Origin: Megaleporinus macrocephalus
Taxonomy: Eukaryota; Chordata; Actinopteri; Characiformes; Anostomidae
Assembly (NCBI GenBank): GCA_021613375.1
Contig: CM038720.1
Coordinates: 15,965,962-16,029,961 of the forward strand
Direction of reading: 5' to 3'
Length of the DNA stretch: 64,000 nt
Below are positions 12,301 through 23,713 of this stretch, piece after piece (position 1 is the stretch's first letter; every line of letters starts with the position of its first letter). The position numbers and the translations under genes were made by a program. The notes below the pieces were generated by a model that saw only the letters and a program-made list of their open reading frames with translations, did no database searches and was not told the origin of the DNA.

Positions 12301-12436
12301 GTCTGGAAATAGTGTGTTGGAATGGCCCAGGAATCCTTCAGCAGAGAATTGGTTCTGGCAGAGGTTGAGGAATGCGATCAGAAATGAGAATCAGGGGATG
12401 CAAAGCAAGCTGTTTAAGAACTATTTTACTGCTTAA
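9359..12436 (+). CDS. tlr8: Toll-like receptor 8, endosomal RNA sensor
   Basis: Type I membrane receptor that would sense RNA in endosomes and signal through MyD88. From the ATG at 9359 it is 1025 aa, close to human TLR8. ATG 9380 is an alternative that starts directly on the hydrophobic signal peptide (MMLIAVLISYVYSSHG). The order is signal peptide, LRRNT with LPCDITL, about 25 LRRs, a Z-loop at roughly residues 420-475, LRRCT with HCSCDLLDF (about 760-813), a TM helix (about 817-839) and a TIR domain (about 862-1015). The TLR7/8/9 cysteine cluster is CPICYNAPFPCRPC, residues 244-257. The BB loop CLEERDWTPG has its proline at 909. TLR8 is preferred over TLR7 because of LLEPVLQHSRILHLRR near the C-terminus. 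A spliced leader exon (ending 9127) precedes it, and a frame extending 5' to 9314 is intron sequence. The paralogue (8a or 8b) is unresolved. Confidence 0.88.
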   Translation: MYYNIRKMMLIAVLISYVYSSHGLIWSWKTLPCDITLSNTSISLDCSSRKLQTVPKICVWNATEVNLAKNQITKISKDSFSKLLNLTLLNLKGNRMENKLHTDTLLFSGLDKLKVLLLDNNHLSTVPRDVPAELEFLSLSGNYIKTIGPSDFAGIKNIKDIRLSKNCYHKTSCKGALIIQNGTFSDLKQLTYLSLTQNRLRRIPQNLPRSLQKLYLRQNTIEKVDASDLENLTKLRLLDLSGNCPICYNAPFPCRPCKTKNNALQINSEAFSQLSQLQELRLSGNSLQTLNSSWFKNLTRLKYLYLSFNFLISEIESGQFFSSLPNIEIIDLSYNNPSQTFSKRLKLSKKFSELKSLKSLHLEGYVFSVLCESDLKPLFSLKNISVLNLGVNFLQQTNLSLFENFYNLSVISLIENRLTFTGMKTNQYEGLCSSNVESESKEEHNVQSPYIHRDEEFRRYPPFLKPECLATGPVLDISRNNMYYINPEQLQAVGNVTCLNLSYNDISSFFNGTEFIQFPKLKYLDLSHNRIYLRLKSAFNELKELEVLDLSHNKHYFEVAGVSHTLAFLENLQYLKVLNLSWNEINTLSNKILNSSSLKELQFQGNRLDIMWKKDKGFKNLFKFLVNLTHLDISYNKLRQIPDDILSYFPPTLKYLNMNRNQLSSFCWEQLSQLPHLKILDLSKNKLDTVTEKLSAHTSSLRILDLRHNMISKLGANFLEFAKSLWTLDLSFNRLEIISQASFQSLDGNVLHRLYLDNNPLHCSCDLLDFVLWLESSETEIPNLATGVLCDLPAPKKGQPVIDLDLRNACINDSTAQILYIISSTFIIIMLFTAITIHLYYWDVSYILTFWKAKIKGHKSTDCIYDAFVMYDTKDPLASDWVLNHLRVELEDRGETVRPLCLEERDWTPGSSIMENLNQSIQWSRKTIFVLTRGFVCSGIFKVAAYLTQQRLLEEGVDVMVLILLEPVLQHSRILHLRRCLSGNSVLEWPRNPSAENWFWQRLRNAIRNENQGMQSKLFKNYFTA

Positions 12437-12440
12437 TAAA
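12435..12440 (+). other. AATAAA overlapping the tlr8 stop codon
   Basis: The end reads GCT TAA TAA AC, so the hexamer AATAAA begins inside the TAA stop (12434-12436). If used, it would give almost no 3' UTR. A later site is more likely, since ATTAAA occurs near 13220. Confidence 0.3.
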
Positions 12441-14170
12441 CTTGCTGATACCAAACAACAATCATTGTAGAGTTTATATATATAACTTTTCTTTTACTTT
12501 TTGAATAGATGTTTTCTTTTTTAACTGTTATGTCATGATCTGTGGTTAGGTTGCCAAACTACCAGACAGGGTTTTTAAAATTGAAACATTTACTTCCCTC
12601 TGAAACTAAACTGATAAGACTTCCTCTAACATTTTATTTAGCAATAACATCCCGATTCATCATTGTTGTTCATTTCAATACAGCACTACGTGAAAACTAT
12701 TGTAATTTTGTTGGAAAAACTTGGCTTGGCAGATTCTTAACATTAGGTTACTTAAAGTCCAGCTTACTTACTCTCTCTCTCTCTGTCCTGCTCCTTTTAA
12801 TCTTTTATTCATAATGTAGAGAAGTAATGAAAAATTCATAAGCTTGGCAATGAAATTAATGCAAAATGAAAACACCAGGAACATATACAGAGATGACTGG
12901 CAGGATATCTCTTTTCAGGTTGAAGCACACAGATCATTGAAAGGGCAGTACAGTTTTGTTAAAAAAACGACTTTCTGCTTTATAAATGTTACAGATTAAT
13001 TTACAAGCTCTGTATTTTATTGAAAATAGAAAAACAGTACACTGTTTGTTTATTTGTGTGTGTATAAGGGGTAAGACAGTTGTATGTTTTGTTTCTCTCC
13101 TACAATTCTAAAGGGCATGATTATGAATACAGGTATACCTTCTAAATGTATCCCGCCATAATCCATTTCCAGGTAAATGCCTTATCTATGCATTAATTGT
13201 TGTTTGTCTGTGAGCGATTATTAAACATAATAGATACTACTGTATATATTGTGTGCTTACATTTTATATTTGCTATATACTTGCTTTTTTAATATAATGG
13301 CAGATAGATGTGTGCTGAGCTATAACTCTAGCCAAACCATAAATATCATTAACTTGTCAGTCCTATACTACTCATCAAGTGAAACCCAAACAAAAGCATT
13401 CAGCCCAGGAGATGTGTCTGGCGTGTGTTGTCTGTGTGTGCAGTCATGCAGTTCTGAGGGTATAAAAGCACATGCTTCCCCTGAACATGAGGCCAGCTGC
13501 CAGCGCACAGCCGCCAGCCCCCTGAGACCCTGCATCAGCCCCAGTGCTGTTCTTGGGGAGCCAACTAGTGGACAGCTTCAGTGTGATGAGGCGAGGGCCT
13601 TTCGTGACAGCGCATCCCTCTGTGAATTCCTTGCACAGACACACACTGAAAGCCTGATGGCTGCTTTATGACAAGTGCCCACCACAACAGACAAGGATTT
13701 GTATTTGTGTTTGTCTGTTTGTTTTGTAGACTTTGGAAAAACAGGTCCAACATAATGCAATAGTTTCATAACTACATATTTCTGGATTTTTTTAAGTTGT
13801 TGAGGTCAAAGTTAGTGCTATTGTTAGGTTATACTTAGAAATTTAAGTGTTGGATCCCCTCTCAAATTATATGTATTGTTGATTTTCTAAGTTAAAACAT
13901 GTTAACACTTCCTTATGGTAAACAAATTTAAAAATATGTCTATTTTTACACAAATTTTAGAGCACAATTTCTGTTTATTTGCTGATTTAACAACCAGGAA
14001 AAGTAAAACCTGACATATTAAATATGTAGCAATTTTAGTACATAACTCATATATGATTAAAATTTTTTTATACAATGCTGTATGAAAGTATGTATGAAAC
14101 TTCATTTTGTAAATTTCATAATTTTCACATATGATTTCACCTATGATTTCTTCATTATTTTTCTGTACTC
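12441..14170. other. tlr8 3' flank, with a GC-rich island at about 13390-13680
   Basis: Mostly AT-rich. 13390-13680 stands out: GC-rich, with GGTATAAAAGC at about 13459 followed by a short ATG frame (MRPAASAQPPAP, then stop). One open frame crosses it (13249-13671) but shows no known domain. It could be a promoter and first exon of a non-coding RNA, a conserved element or a repeat. Confidence 0.3.
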
Positions 14171-14175
14171 AATCA

Positions 14176-14822
14176 TTTTAAACCAATTTCTAACCTTCCT
14201 TTCTTAAGTAAGATCTTAGAAAAAGTTGTTTTCGAGCAAATAAATGCTTATCTAATATCGAACAAGTTATATAAGAAGTTTCAATCAGGTTTTCGTTTTA
14301 ATCATAGTACTGAGGCAGCATTAGTTGGTGATGTCAGTGACCTCAGGCTTAGCGCTGATGTACAAAACCCTTCTATTCAGGTCCTGTTGATTCTTAGTGC
14401 AGCTTTTTATATTGTTGATTACATGATTCTAATAGGCAGTTCTGACAAGCAGAACTGATTACTTTAATGCTCTTCTTACTGGAGTTCCTAAGAGAACAAT
14501 CCATTCTCTACAACTCATACAGAATCCAGCATCTTGGATCCTAACAAAAACAAAAAGAGTTCATATTAGTCATATTTTAAAAAAACTACACTAGTTACCT
14601 GTATCTTTTAAAATAGTATTTAAAGTTATGCTACTAGTCTGCATAGCTCTAAAGAATCTAGCAGCAGTTTACCTTACAGAATGTCTCTCTGTTTATGTTG
14701 CAACCCGAGATCTTAGATCTGAAGATACTGAATTTCTGCATATACTTTCTGTAAAATACAGAAAATATGGAGAGACCTCTTTTAGTTATTCTGCTTCTAA
14801 ACTCCATTACAATTTTCACTAG
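14176..14822 (+). mobile_element. L2-like LINE reverse-transcriptase relic, internally deleted
   Basis: The plus strand reads KPISNLPFLSKILEKVVFEQ, then FQSGFRFNHSTEAALV, typical L2-clade RT blocks. The sequence then jumps over the catalytic region to the C-terminal blocks GVPKRTIHSLQLIQNPASWI, LPVSFKIVFKVMLLVCIALK and YVATRDLRSED. Stops and the internal deletion show that it is inactive. Confidence 0.75.
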
Positions 14823-14829
14823 ATGGTCT

Positions 14830-15575
14830 TGGTTCTGCCACACCTTAGGTTCTTTCCTAACATTTCAATTGGTTTGGACTAACATTTCTTTTGCCCTAAT
14901 GTTTCTTTGTAGACTAATTAGTGTTTTTTGGGCCGTTGCCTTTTGTTATTCATTTAGCCGAAAAGCATTGGCTGTTAATTTTCTGAGGTCAGAAATCTTA
15001 TTTACCTTATTTACCAGACTAACAAACGTGATATTGTCCAGACTTTGATGGGGAGAACTACACTCACACCTAATTGTCATTCAGTTTATTCAATCCCAAT
15101 ACTCCAATTATTACCTGTACCACACTGATCATTCTAGAGGTTTGCACACCTTCTCCAACAAAGCCTTTTGATGTTGAATGGCTTTGGAAAAATTGTTTTA
15201 TTGTGTTCTGTTTATCTATTGTTATGACATGAAGATCTGATTATATATTATGATCATATCATATGAGTCAAATTTGTCTAGAAATTCACGAAATTATATG
15301 TTCGCAAACTTTCAAGTTGCACCGTATGTTAAATTCAACAAATGATTAGTAACTGTGCTGAAGTATATTCTTTGTAGATGTGTATTGATTTTCACTCAGA
15401 AAAATCATAATGTTACTTCTTCAAGTCTGCCCAAAGGGTTCAAATTAAAGGGCCTCTTACAACTAATTAGGTTACTTAGAGAGTCTTTCAGAGCGTAAAG
15501 ACTAGGGTGGGGTTCTTTACTCTGTGAAAGACTGCCCTGACAAATGATCTAACACTTCACCCCAGAACACATAGT
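14830..15575. other. AT-rich non-coding stretch
   Basis: One 93-codon frame (14767-15048) is a hydrophobic out-of-frame extension of the LINE relic. Nothing else was recognised. Confidence 0.35.
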
Positions 15576-15589
15576 CCTATACTATCAAA

Positions 15590-15966
15590 TGCTTTAACAT
15601 TAAATGAGGAGACTGAGGAGGCGGATACACACGCAAATGAGGATTCAGGGCTTGGTGTCCATGGTGACGATCAACAGGCAACAGGCAGAACAACACGATG
15701 AAATACAGCAGACATGTAGCTAAACACAACTCACAGAAACTCACAGATACGACAAAGAGATATATAGAAAATGTCGGACCCTGACAGACTGCAAAAAAAA
15801 AAAGAGTATATAATGAGACAGAAAACATGAAACACCTGGACACAGGAGGGGTTACAGATATGAACCAGGTGGGGGGCGGAGACACTAGGGGCACATGATC
15901 ACAACAAACACCACACAGACTTGACAGGACGTAAACAGACAGGCGAGGACAGGCAGGGCGTGACAA
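15590..15966 (-). repeat. Dispersed repeat fragment ending GTCACGCCCTGCC
   Basis: On the minus strand it starts TGTCACGCCCTGCCTGTCC and contains CTCCGCCCCCCACCTGG, CCAGGTGTTTCATG and an ACCATGGACACCAAG stretch. GC-rich and pyrimidine-biased against an AT-rich background, it is similar in style to the repeat at 7900-8800. Probably an LTR or untranslated piece of a retroelement; no coding domain was found. Confidence 0.35.
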
Positions 15967-16194
15967 ATGCGTTTTGTGATTTTGTGAAGTTGGGTTTGCT
16001 TGTCGTGTACTGGCTAATTGTTTTTATGTTATGCTATAATTGTCACTAGTGACACAATCACTAACAAAGATTTGGTAAACTCAAAAAACTGAATTTTTTA
16101 CTCGTATGGTACTTTCTATTGACAGGTAGCTGTCCTGAATCCCAAACAACTACATTAAAAAAAACATTATAATAATATTATAAACATAAACATA

Positions 16195-16965
16195 CAGGGG
16201 TTGGACAATGAAACACCTGTCATTTTAGTGTGGGAGGTTTCATGGCTAAATTGGACCAGTCTGGTGGCAAATCTTCATTAACTGCACATTGCACCAGTAA
16301 GAGCAGAGTGTGAAGGTTCAATTAGCAGGGTAAGAGCACAGTTTTGCTCAAAATATTGCAATGCACACAACATTATGGGTGATATAACACAGTTCAAAAG
16401 AGGACAAATTGTTGGTGCACGTCTTGCTGGCGCATCTGTGACCAAAACAGCAAGTCTTTGTGATGTATCAAGAGCCACGGTATCCTGGGTAATGTCAGCA
16501 TACCACCAGGAAGGACGAACCACATCCAACAGGATTAACTGTGGACACAAGAAGAAGCTGTCTGAAAGGGATGTTTGGGTGCTAACCCGGATTGTATCCA
16601 AAAAACACAAAACCACGGCTGCCCAAATCACGGCAGAATTAAATGTGCACCTCAACTCTCCTGTTTCCACCAGAACTGTCCGTCAGGAGCTCCACAGGGT
16701 CAATATACACGGCCGGGCTGCTATAGCCAAACCTTTGGTCACTCGTGCCAATGCCAAATGTTGGTTTCAATGGTGCAAGGAGCGCAAATCTTGGGCTGTG
16801 GACAATGTGAAACATGTATTGTTCTCTGATGAGTCCACCTTTACTGTTATCCCCAGATCCGGGAGAGTCAGTGATGGCCCATTACATTACTTATCCAGAG
16901 AATATTTTATCTATGGATGGATCTATCTATGTGGATGGAAGAGGAAAGGCAAAGCCAAATACTGA
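16195..16965 (+). mobile_element. Tc1-like DNA transposon, 3'-truncated
   Basis: It starts at CAGGGGTTGGACAATGAAAC directly after a TA dinucleotide (16193-16194), which fits the 5' terminal inverted repeat and TA target site of a Tc1 element. The transposase ORF begins 180 bases inside. The element stops abruptly near 16890 in unrelated sequence. No matching 3' inverted repeat was found, so it cannot move by itself. Confidence 0.85.
16375..16965 (+). pseudogene. Tc1-family transposase, C-terminally truncated
   Basis: A 196-codon frame starting MGDITQFKRGQIVGARLAGA. Residues 1-110 form the paired-like HTH DNA-binding region (SVTKTASLCDVSRATVSWVM, then TRIVSKKHKTTAAQITAEL). VLFSDESTF holds the first catalytic aspartate of the DD34E triad. 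Homology ends at SGRVSDG. The second D and the E, and the remaining roughly 120 residues, are missing, and the last 25 codons are unrelated. The DNA-binding half is intact and uninterrupted. Confidence 0.85.
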
Positions 16966-16969
16966 AAAA

Positions 16970-18960
16970 AGAAAAAAAAACAGTAAAATACCATAATGTC
17001 TCAGGGTCAAACACAAACCTGAAAACAGGTTTTTAGTTAATAATAAAAAATGTCCAGAGAAAAGAAAAGAAGAGAAAAGTTGATATCCATCATGCACTAC
17101 CGGTCTGAAAATCAGGCTTTTTTAAGGGGAAAATTGTGCTTTCCAATGCATATACTTGCTCATACAGACATGAATTATTCTGACTTGGAATCTGCACAAT
17201 CAAAATTGGACAAACTGAAGCCCAGAGCTTTTCATAATTATTTCTTATAAAAGACTCAACTCAGTTTCATTAGAGCATGCCAGGGGGCAGCAGAGCACAG
17301 GTTTGGAGCAGAGTTGGAGAGAGACATCAGGGTTATGCTGGGCCACATACAGGCTGACAGAAGTGGTCAAAGTTGTCACTAAGTGATGTAAATGTCACAT
17401 ATGACTTGAATGTAATACCTTTAATGTAATTTAATGTAAAGAGATTTGTTTCCAATTTTGGAGCAATTTTGGAGTTCCTAAATAATTCTTGGCTTGGATG
17501 TACTGTTCATAGGAACCACAATACCTTATATGTTTCAGAATAGTTTAAACTAGTTGTTATTCTTTATTAAATAGGCCATAAACAATTTTGTTAATATGCA
17601 ACAATGACTTTTTGCTTGTCAAAGAGTGATCCCACATCATTCTACTATACTACTTTACTATATTCTACTATACTATAATAAAAAAGATTGCTCATGCAAA
17701 TCTAAAAACAAGTGTCAGCTTACATACATCCTTATTGTTTTTCTAGCATGTCTGTGAGCTGTAAATGCTGGAATTTTAATATTGGTCTATTTAATTGCTT
17801 ATTATTAAGTAAAATGATAATAAGCATAAGGCAAACACAATTACAGTGTGACAACATATTAACTAACTCTTCTGTTGGTGCCACAATGTAATTCCTCAGA
17901 AAATTGTGACAATGTTATCTGGCAACATGGTGAGAATGCGGAATGATCCAAGATCATTTCAAGATCACCGATGCTGATGAAACAGTTGATGAAGGCAGCT
18001 GTGCATGTTGCTTTGTATACCCTTATAAAGGGTAGAATATATTCTACCCTTTATAACTGTGTACCAAATAACTTACATAAAACATTATGTGGAGATTATT
18101 TAACCTTAAGAAAGTTGTTCCCACTCACACATCTCATTCATAAAAACACATTTTTAGTGAACCATCCAATGAAAATGGTTCACATAAAATAACTATTCCT
18201 ATAATCTTTTCTTTCGACAGTGCATCAATTCAAGCTAGTAGCACACTGAAAAAAGAAATACCTTCAGCAGCTAATAGACAAAAACTATTATTATTATTAA
18301 AAATAAAAAAACACAGATCAATCAAGAGTCTGGTTAGAAAACAATGATCAATGCCTCAGAAAGGTGTTGTGTTAGGCCATGTACTACATGCTTTGATGCA
18401 CACTCATGTTAAGGTCATTTAGTAGGACTGTGAGTTACATCTCTTTGTCTCTCCTTTAACATTTCTCTCATCTCCTTGAAATATGCCCTATCTCATCTGC
18501 TTTTACTTTTGCCTACTCTGCTTCTCTCCTCTTTCTTCTCTATATTTGATAATGCAGGGAGACGCTGACCCCTGTCTGCCCACATGTGACTTTCACCCTC
18601 ATGTATGACCTCTCAGCTATCCTCTGACAGCGTGATTTATTGCACACTTCTATGTTTCATGTGCAAGAAATATTTTGAATTAATGGACAATAGGTGATTT
18701 TCAAGGTCATGGCTGATCGAGAATGTGGGAAAATCAGGCATGTAAAAAAGTTATAAACTCATGACACAAAGTAGAGGAAATGTCAAATATGGGCTATTTG
18801 CTTTGGAAAGAATTAAATAATTTTCATCCCATTGCAACACATAGCTTGTATGTAATTTAACAAACATAACTTCAAATCTATACTACATGAGACTGTTCTT
18901 TTTATATAGATCATATTTGCAGTGTACTGAATGCAATGAATGTACTTAATTCAGGAGTGC
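16970..18960. other. AT-rich non-coding stretch
   Basis: There are short inverted and simple repeats, for example tactatactactttactatat near 17645 and a local palindrome GGGTAGAATATATTCTACCC near 18030. No gene or identifiable transposon was recognised. Confidence 0.35.
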
Positions 18961-18964
18961 AGAA

Positions 18965-19175
18965 GGTGCAGCTGTAGGTTAGGGAACCAGCGTTGTGAGC
19001 GGAAGGACAGGACATGACTGAAGTGCCCTTGAGCAAGGCCCCTAACCCCTGACTGCTCCCCGCTTCGGGCAAGTGTGCTCACAGCCTCCTTGTGTGTGTG
19101 TGTGTTTCACTGCATGGATAGGATAAATGTGGAGGTCTTAAATTTCCCTCTGGGATTAATAAAGTTTTTAAAATC
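18965..19175 (+). repeat. SINE-like repeat, 3' body only
   Basis: It contains GTGCCCTTGAGCAAGGCCCC, ACTGCTCCCCGCTTCGGGC and TTTCACTGCATGGATAGG, the same body as the fuller copy at 23714-24018. The tRNA-like head is not recognisable. It ends in a TTTCCCTCTGGGATTAATAA tail, different from the poly(A) of the fuller copy. Confidence 0.65.
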
Positions 19176-19449
19176 TATCTGACAATTCCACATCAATACA
19201 TGAATAAATTCTATCCAAAATGATAATTTGATAACTAAGAAGAATACTTTACTTTTAAGCTGTTTGAAAGTTAAGAAGGCTGGAAAACTATGCATGTTGC
19301 CTGCAAATTTTTTAAGGATTTTATGACTAATAAATAACCACTAATAAACCTATGGATATTGCAAAATACTGGCTTTGGGTTCTAGACGGTAAATTGTAAA
19401 TAATTTTATTGCATTTAATTCTACTACAGTTTTTGAATGTGAACTTTAA

Positions 19450-19770
19450 AGTAAGATCTTGACACAGTATCTCAATGGGATTTAAGTTGTGACTTGGAAT
19501 AATCTTTTGAGCCTTTTCCTTTGTTTTTTGTTGTTTGTGTGCAGATCATTATCCTGCTGCATTACTAAACTGAGCTTGAGCTTTAGGTTACAAACTGATT
19601 GGCAGACATTCTTCTTCAGAATTTTCTGACAGAGAGCTGAATTATGACGCCATCAGTTATATCATTAACAGCACCAGGCCATCAGAATACCACCAAACCA
19701 CAATACCATGTCTGACTGTATGACACTGGTCATTTGGTGAAAAGCAGTCTTAACTTTGTACATGACTAAT
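19450..19770 (-). mobile_element. Degenerate Tc1-like transposon fragment
   Basis: The plus strand carries ATCATTATCCTGCTGCATTA, CAGACATTCTTCTTCAGAAT and TTTTCTGACAGAGAGCTGAA. This matches, from memory, the reverse complement of a common fish Tc1 transposase gene. There is no open frame. Boundaries are approximate. Confidence 0.55.
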
Positions 19771-19793
19771 GTCTTTACCCATTAACGTGACCC

Positions 19794-20847
19794 CCACTGT
19801 AAAACAATATCCTAATTTTACTGAAAATGTATTTGTCAAGTATTTTTCTGTATTTTATTTAAAGTATATATTTATAGTAATAATTTTTTTTCTTTGTAAG
19901 TTTACAGTAAATCTTAAAAGTTTTTGTGTACTTTCATATATACATGCTCAAAGTCACCACAAACCACTCATCCACATTCACACTGCATAAAAACAACTTA
20001 AAATGTTATTTATATTATCTGATCAAAATGTGAATTTGTCATGTATACTGTAAAATTTGCTAAGATATTTATAAAAGATATGTATACTATTATGGTGTAC
20101 TTAAAAGTTATATTTACTCAATTAAGTTGACTTTTTAGCTAGCTAACTAGCTAACACCGTCTAAGCTACAGTTTCTTTGCTAGATTTAGTCACTCAATGA
20201 AACAGACCAAACAAACACCATCTTATATCTTATAAAAGTTTAACAATTATAATGACAAAACCAAACATTAGGAGACGCAACGCTAACAGCTACCTATATC
20301 TTGAGTTTTACGAGGACTGTCGCAGCTGCACTGCGAACGTGCCGGTTATAAATACTCCAGCTCGTGTCTCCTCATCTAAGAACCGATTTAGATTATCTAT
20401 ATTTATTTTATGAATAAACACAATACAAGCTGCCTGGCACCTCCTGCACTGAGTAAATGAGCTGAAAGAATCAACTCAGGTGAGCCAAATAGACTGGCCC
20501 CTCCTATTGCATGTATTTTGTCACTTAAATGAGTAGAAGCAGTTTGGACAGTTTAATAAAAGAGGGTTATCATTAAAAAGAAACATTTGTTTGCAATCAC
20601 CAGTACGATTTTAATGGATAGTGGTTGGACTGTAAAGGGATGATGGTGCATATTTCAAAAGGTTGACAGAAAATACTGTATTATGCTGATAAATTACAGT
20701 TATTTGCTGTTATTGGGCAACTGATTGCATTACTGTTACTTTACTTACACGGTGTGATTATTTGACAGTATTTTACAATTATTATAAAACACAGTATGAT
20801 ACTTTTGTATATCCACAGTAAATTTACAGCAATTCATTACAGTGTAG
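19794..20847. repeat. Possible non-autonomous DNA element with CACTGTAAAA ends
   Basis: The left edge is CACTGTAAAACAATATCC. The right edge is ATTCATTACAGTG, whose reverse complement starts CACTGTAATGAAT. Both subterminal zones contain TTTACTG/CAGTAAA motifs. The ends are similar but not perfect and no target duplication was found, so two unrelated fragments remain possible. The interior is AT-rich and non-coding. Confidence 0.35.
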
Positions 20848-21190
20848 GCTGTTTTCTGTGGGGTATCAGCTAGCTAGTTAACATAAGTTGATGTTAGCAC
20901 TAACGAATCATGAACTTTTAAGTTAATTATCGTTCCTGGCATAAACTGATAATATGGCCAGCTTAAAGCCATAACTAAAAAATGTGAATAAGGTTTTAAA
21001 AAAAACGTACCTAAAGACGCTGTTCCGCTCACGAGGTGTAGCGCAGTATCTGGAATCATCTCCCACCTCCCTGGAACTCTTTCACAGAAAATTATTACTT
21101 TATTCAAATTACATGAGTTAAATCACTAGGATACTATAAAATGATTAAAGTACACATAAACACTTGCTGTTGGAGTGCTGTTTCCTTTTA
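20848..21190. other. Non-coding stretch, nothing identified
   Basis: AT-rich sequence; a short minus-strand 77-codon frame has no recognisable motif. Confidence 0.3.
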
Positions 21191-21195
21191 GACTG

Positions 21196-21815
21196 TACAC
21201 TACCAGTCCAAAGTTTTAGAACACCTCCAATTGTTCAATTTTTATTGCCATTTATTTAGCTTAAGTTTCATAAATAATCTTGAATGGTAAGAAATCCACT
21301 TCTACAAAGATAAGCAGCAACCTTTTTTTAAAAAAAAACTTACAGCTAAAAGTACATTAAGCTTTGAAAACTGATGTAAACAACTTACAATTTACAGTGT
21401 AAGAAAAGACTCTATTACTGCACTCTCTACCGCAGTATAACACTGCAGATTCACATAGCTATCATATTGTTAGACACATAACAAAGAAACTAAGTCTAAG
21501 CAATATAACTCTAAGAAGTGCAGATCTTTTCTTTAGGGAAATTACAAATAAACCCGGAGAAAATATTGTTTGAAACTGGAGAAGTTTCTGAGAGTCAAAA
21601 TCCTGTGTAATAAACATCTCACATGACAACAACACGCATCTCAGCTTAACACTGAAACAAGTCTATGCTTCATCTATGAAGAGCTGAAGGTTTGACAGGT
21701 GGAGTGGCAGTAAGAAAGTCAATGCTTAGATGGCAAAACAAGAAAAGTAGTATTGTCTAGGCCATCCAGCGCTGCCAGTTGACTAAAATTGGGGGTGTGA
21801 AAACATTTGGTAGTA
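21196..21815 (+). mobile_element. Non-autonomous Tc1-like deletion derivative
   Basis: The left end, TACACTACCAGTCCAAAGTT, and the reverse complement of the right end, TACTACCAAATGTTTTCACA, form an imperfect inverted repeat beginning CTACCA. Near 21680-21760 a transposase remnant can be read (RFDRSGVAVRKSMLRWQ), flanked by non-coding sequence. The centre of a Tc1-type element has been lost. Confidence 0.6.
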
Positions 21816-22271
21816 CACATAGAAATCATGTGGTCATATTGGAGACCTAGAGGAAAAGTGCATCAGACAATAATAAAATAATAAATAATAAAATAATAAA
21901 AAGCAGCACATGGAGAAAAAGATTTGAAAGTCCTTGAACATACTGGGTCCTCATTCCTGTAAGCTAATATCACAAATCACTGAACCATCACTCTGCTAAC
22001 GTCCGGATACATGTGTCATTAACATACTGCATTGCTACAGTGTTGAAACAAAATATGATGCATGTTTTATGAAACAGCAACTTTGGTAGCAACCAAATAG
22101 AGCTGTGTGCAAATTCCTAATTACATGAACTTCCTCCATTGAGCGCTTCTCCAAAGACATCTAGTGGGGCATGACCTGGTCCCAATAAGTGTTTCGACAC
22201 TGGCTTGAGCACTGGCTTTTTGTAGTCTTTGAACACACTATGAAACATGTGATCTGGCATGTTTCCTGTAT

Positions 22272-22690
22272 TAAGTCAAATCAAATTTTATTCATATAGT
22301 GCCTTATACAACAGATGCTGTCACAAAGCAGCTTTACAGAAAATTCAGATCCAAGCCCCCGGAAGGCAAACCAGGTGCAACACTGGCAACGAAAAACATG
22401 CCCAGATCAGAAGAAAGAAACCTTGAGAGGAATCAGACTCAAAAAGGGAAAACCAATCTCTGGTCAACACCGGATACCAAAACAAGTACAAATATAGGAA
22501 GACTAAAAATGACTTCTCCTGAAAAGGAAGACAACTGTTGACGTCCCGTCAGAGTAACAGTGAGAACTAGCTTAGTGTTTTGTAAAGTAGGAGAAAAAAG
22601 GACCGATAAGTTTGTGAGAGCAGGAAAATAAATGTCTGTGAATCAGTGTTACCAACTTAGCGACACACCAGACACTGCACCTAACTCAAG
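22272..22690 (-). mobile_element. L2-like LINE 3' UTR fragment
   Basis: It begins TCAAATCAAATTTTATTCAT and contains GCTGTCACAAAGCAGCTTTA and AACCTTGAGAGGAATCAGAC. These strings recur at 45295-45860, where they lead into an L2 reverse transcriptase on the minus strand. No RT is present here, so this is a 5'-truncated copy. Small open frames across it are chance. Confidence 0.6.
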
Positions 22691-23713
22691 GTTAGTTGGA
22701 AGATTGTGCTGTCAAACTCAAGTCAAAGAAGAAAAAAAAACAAAGAAAGTAAATAATAGAATAAAAATAAATAAATATTAGTAACAAACAAATAAATATA
22801 TAAATATACGGAAAAGGTGAAAGAACAACAGGAATTAAAACAAATTGAACCTTAAAGAAAATAACTCGGCTCTGATCTGACCAATCTGGCAACCTGACCG
22901 GAACCCCCAGGTATCCTTAGGGAGAAGCGCAGAGAGACGCAGAGGGAAAACGTGAACGGAGCGGGCTAGAGAGTGCTGCGATAGCTTTCACCACATGGGA
23001 GAGAAAATTCTTAAAGTTCCAAAGAAGCTGCGTTTCACAAATAAACTGTGCAGGACCAAATTCTACTACAAACACTGGAGAGGCAGCCGGTAAGAGTGGA
23101 AAACGCTGCTGCTGAACCGGAGTTGCTCCGTGTTGGGAGTTATTATCTGCTAGCTTATTTTAGCTAAGTTTCAGCTTGTTCAAGTGTTCATTCAAGCTAG
23201 ATACCCCGCCAAACTTGTAAAATGAATGTGTTCACTGGGGGTTTGTGTTAGGATGTGCTGATTCTTAGTACTTCTAACGTTATTTATATGTGTATTTTGT
23301 TTCTCTTCTCTATTTCTTGTTAAAGGTTTTTCACCTGACTGTTTCAACCTAGCCAACCAACCATCCACTGAATTAACCACTAAACGAAAATAAACGTGGA
23401 TGAACTACAAAGATAATTGGAAAACTACAAATCAACTGAAAGTATTGTGGTAATCAATTAAAAATAATAAGTTAACAAATCTGCAATTAAAGGAAGATAA
23501 AATTGGAAGAAGAAATTTGGCGTGGTTTTTGAGTGAAATCCAGTGAGTTCTTGTAGACGAATTAATCCCTTTCAAGCGGGGGAAGCTGCACAAGACTAGA
23601 TTGACTTGACAAAGATTAAGCACTGTTTGTATTATATGTCAGTGTTTAATTATTTGACCATGCAATGGACTAGTGCCTTGTTCAGGGGTATTCATGCCTT
23701 GTACCCAATAATT
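22691..23713. other. Non-coding stretch
   Basis: An A-rich segment at 22725-22830 is followed by a slightly GC-richer region at 22890-23130. No conserved frame or repeat was identified. Confidence 0.3.

Noticed and set aside
13249..13671. 140-codon plus-strand frame
   Set aside because: Composition shifts midway from AT-rich to GC-rich, no domain is seen, and no consistent start or splice signals support it. Kept only as a GC-island finding.
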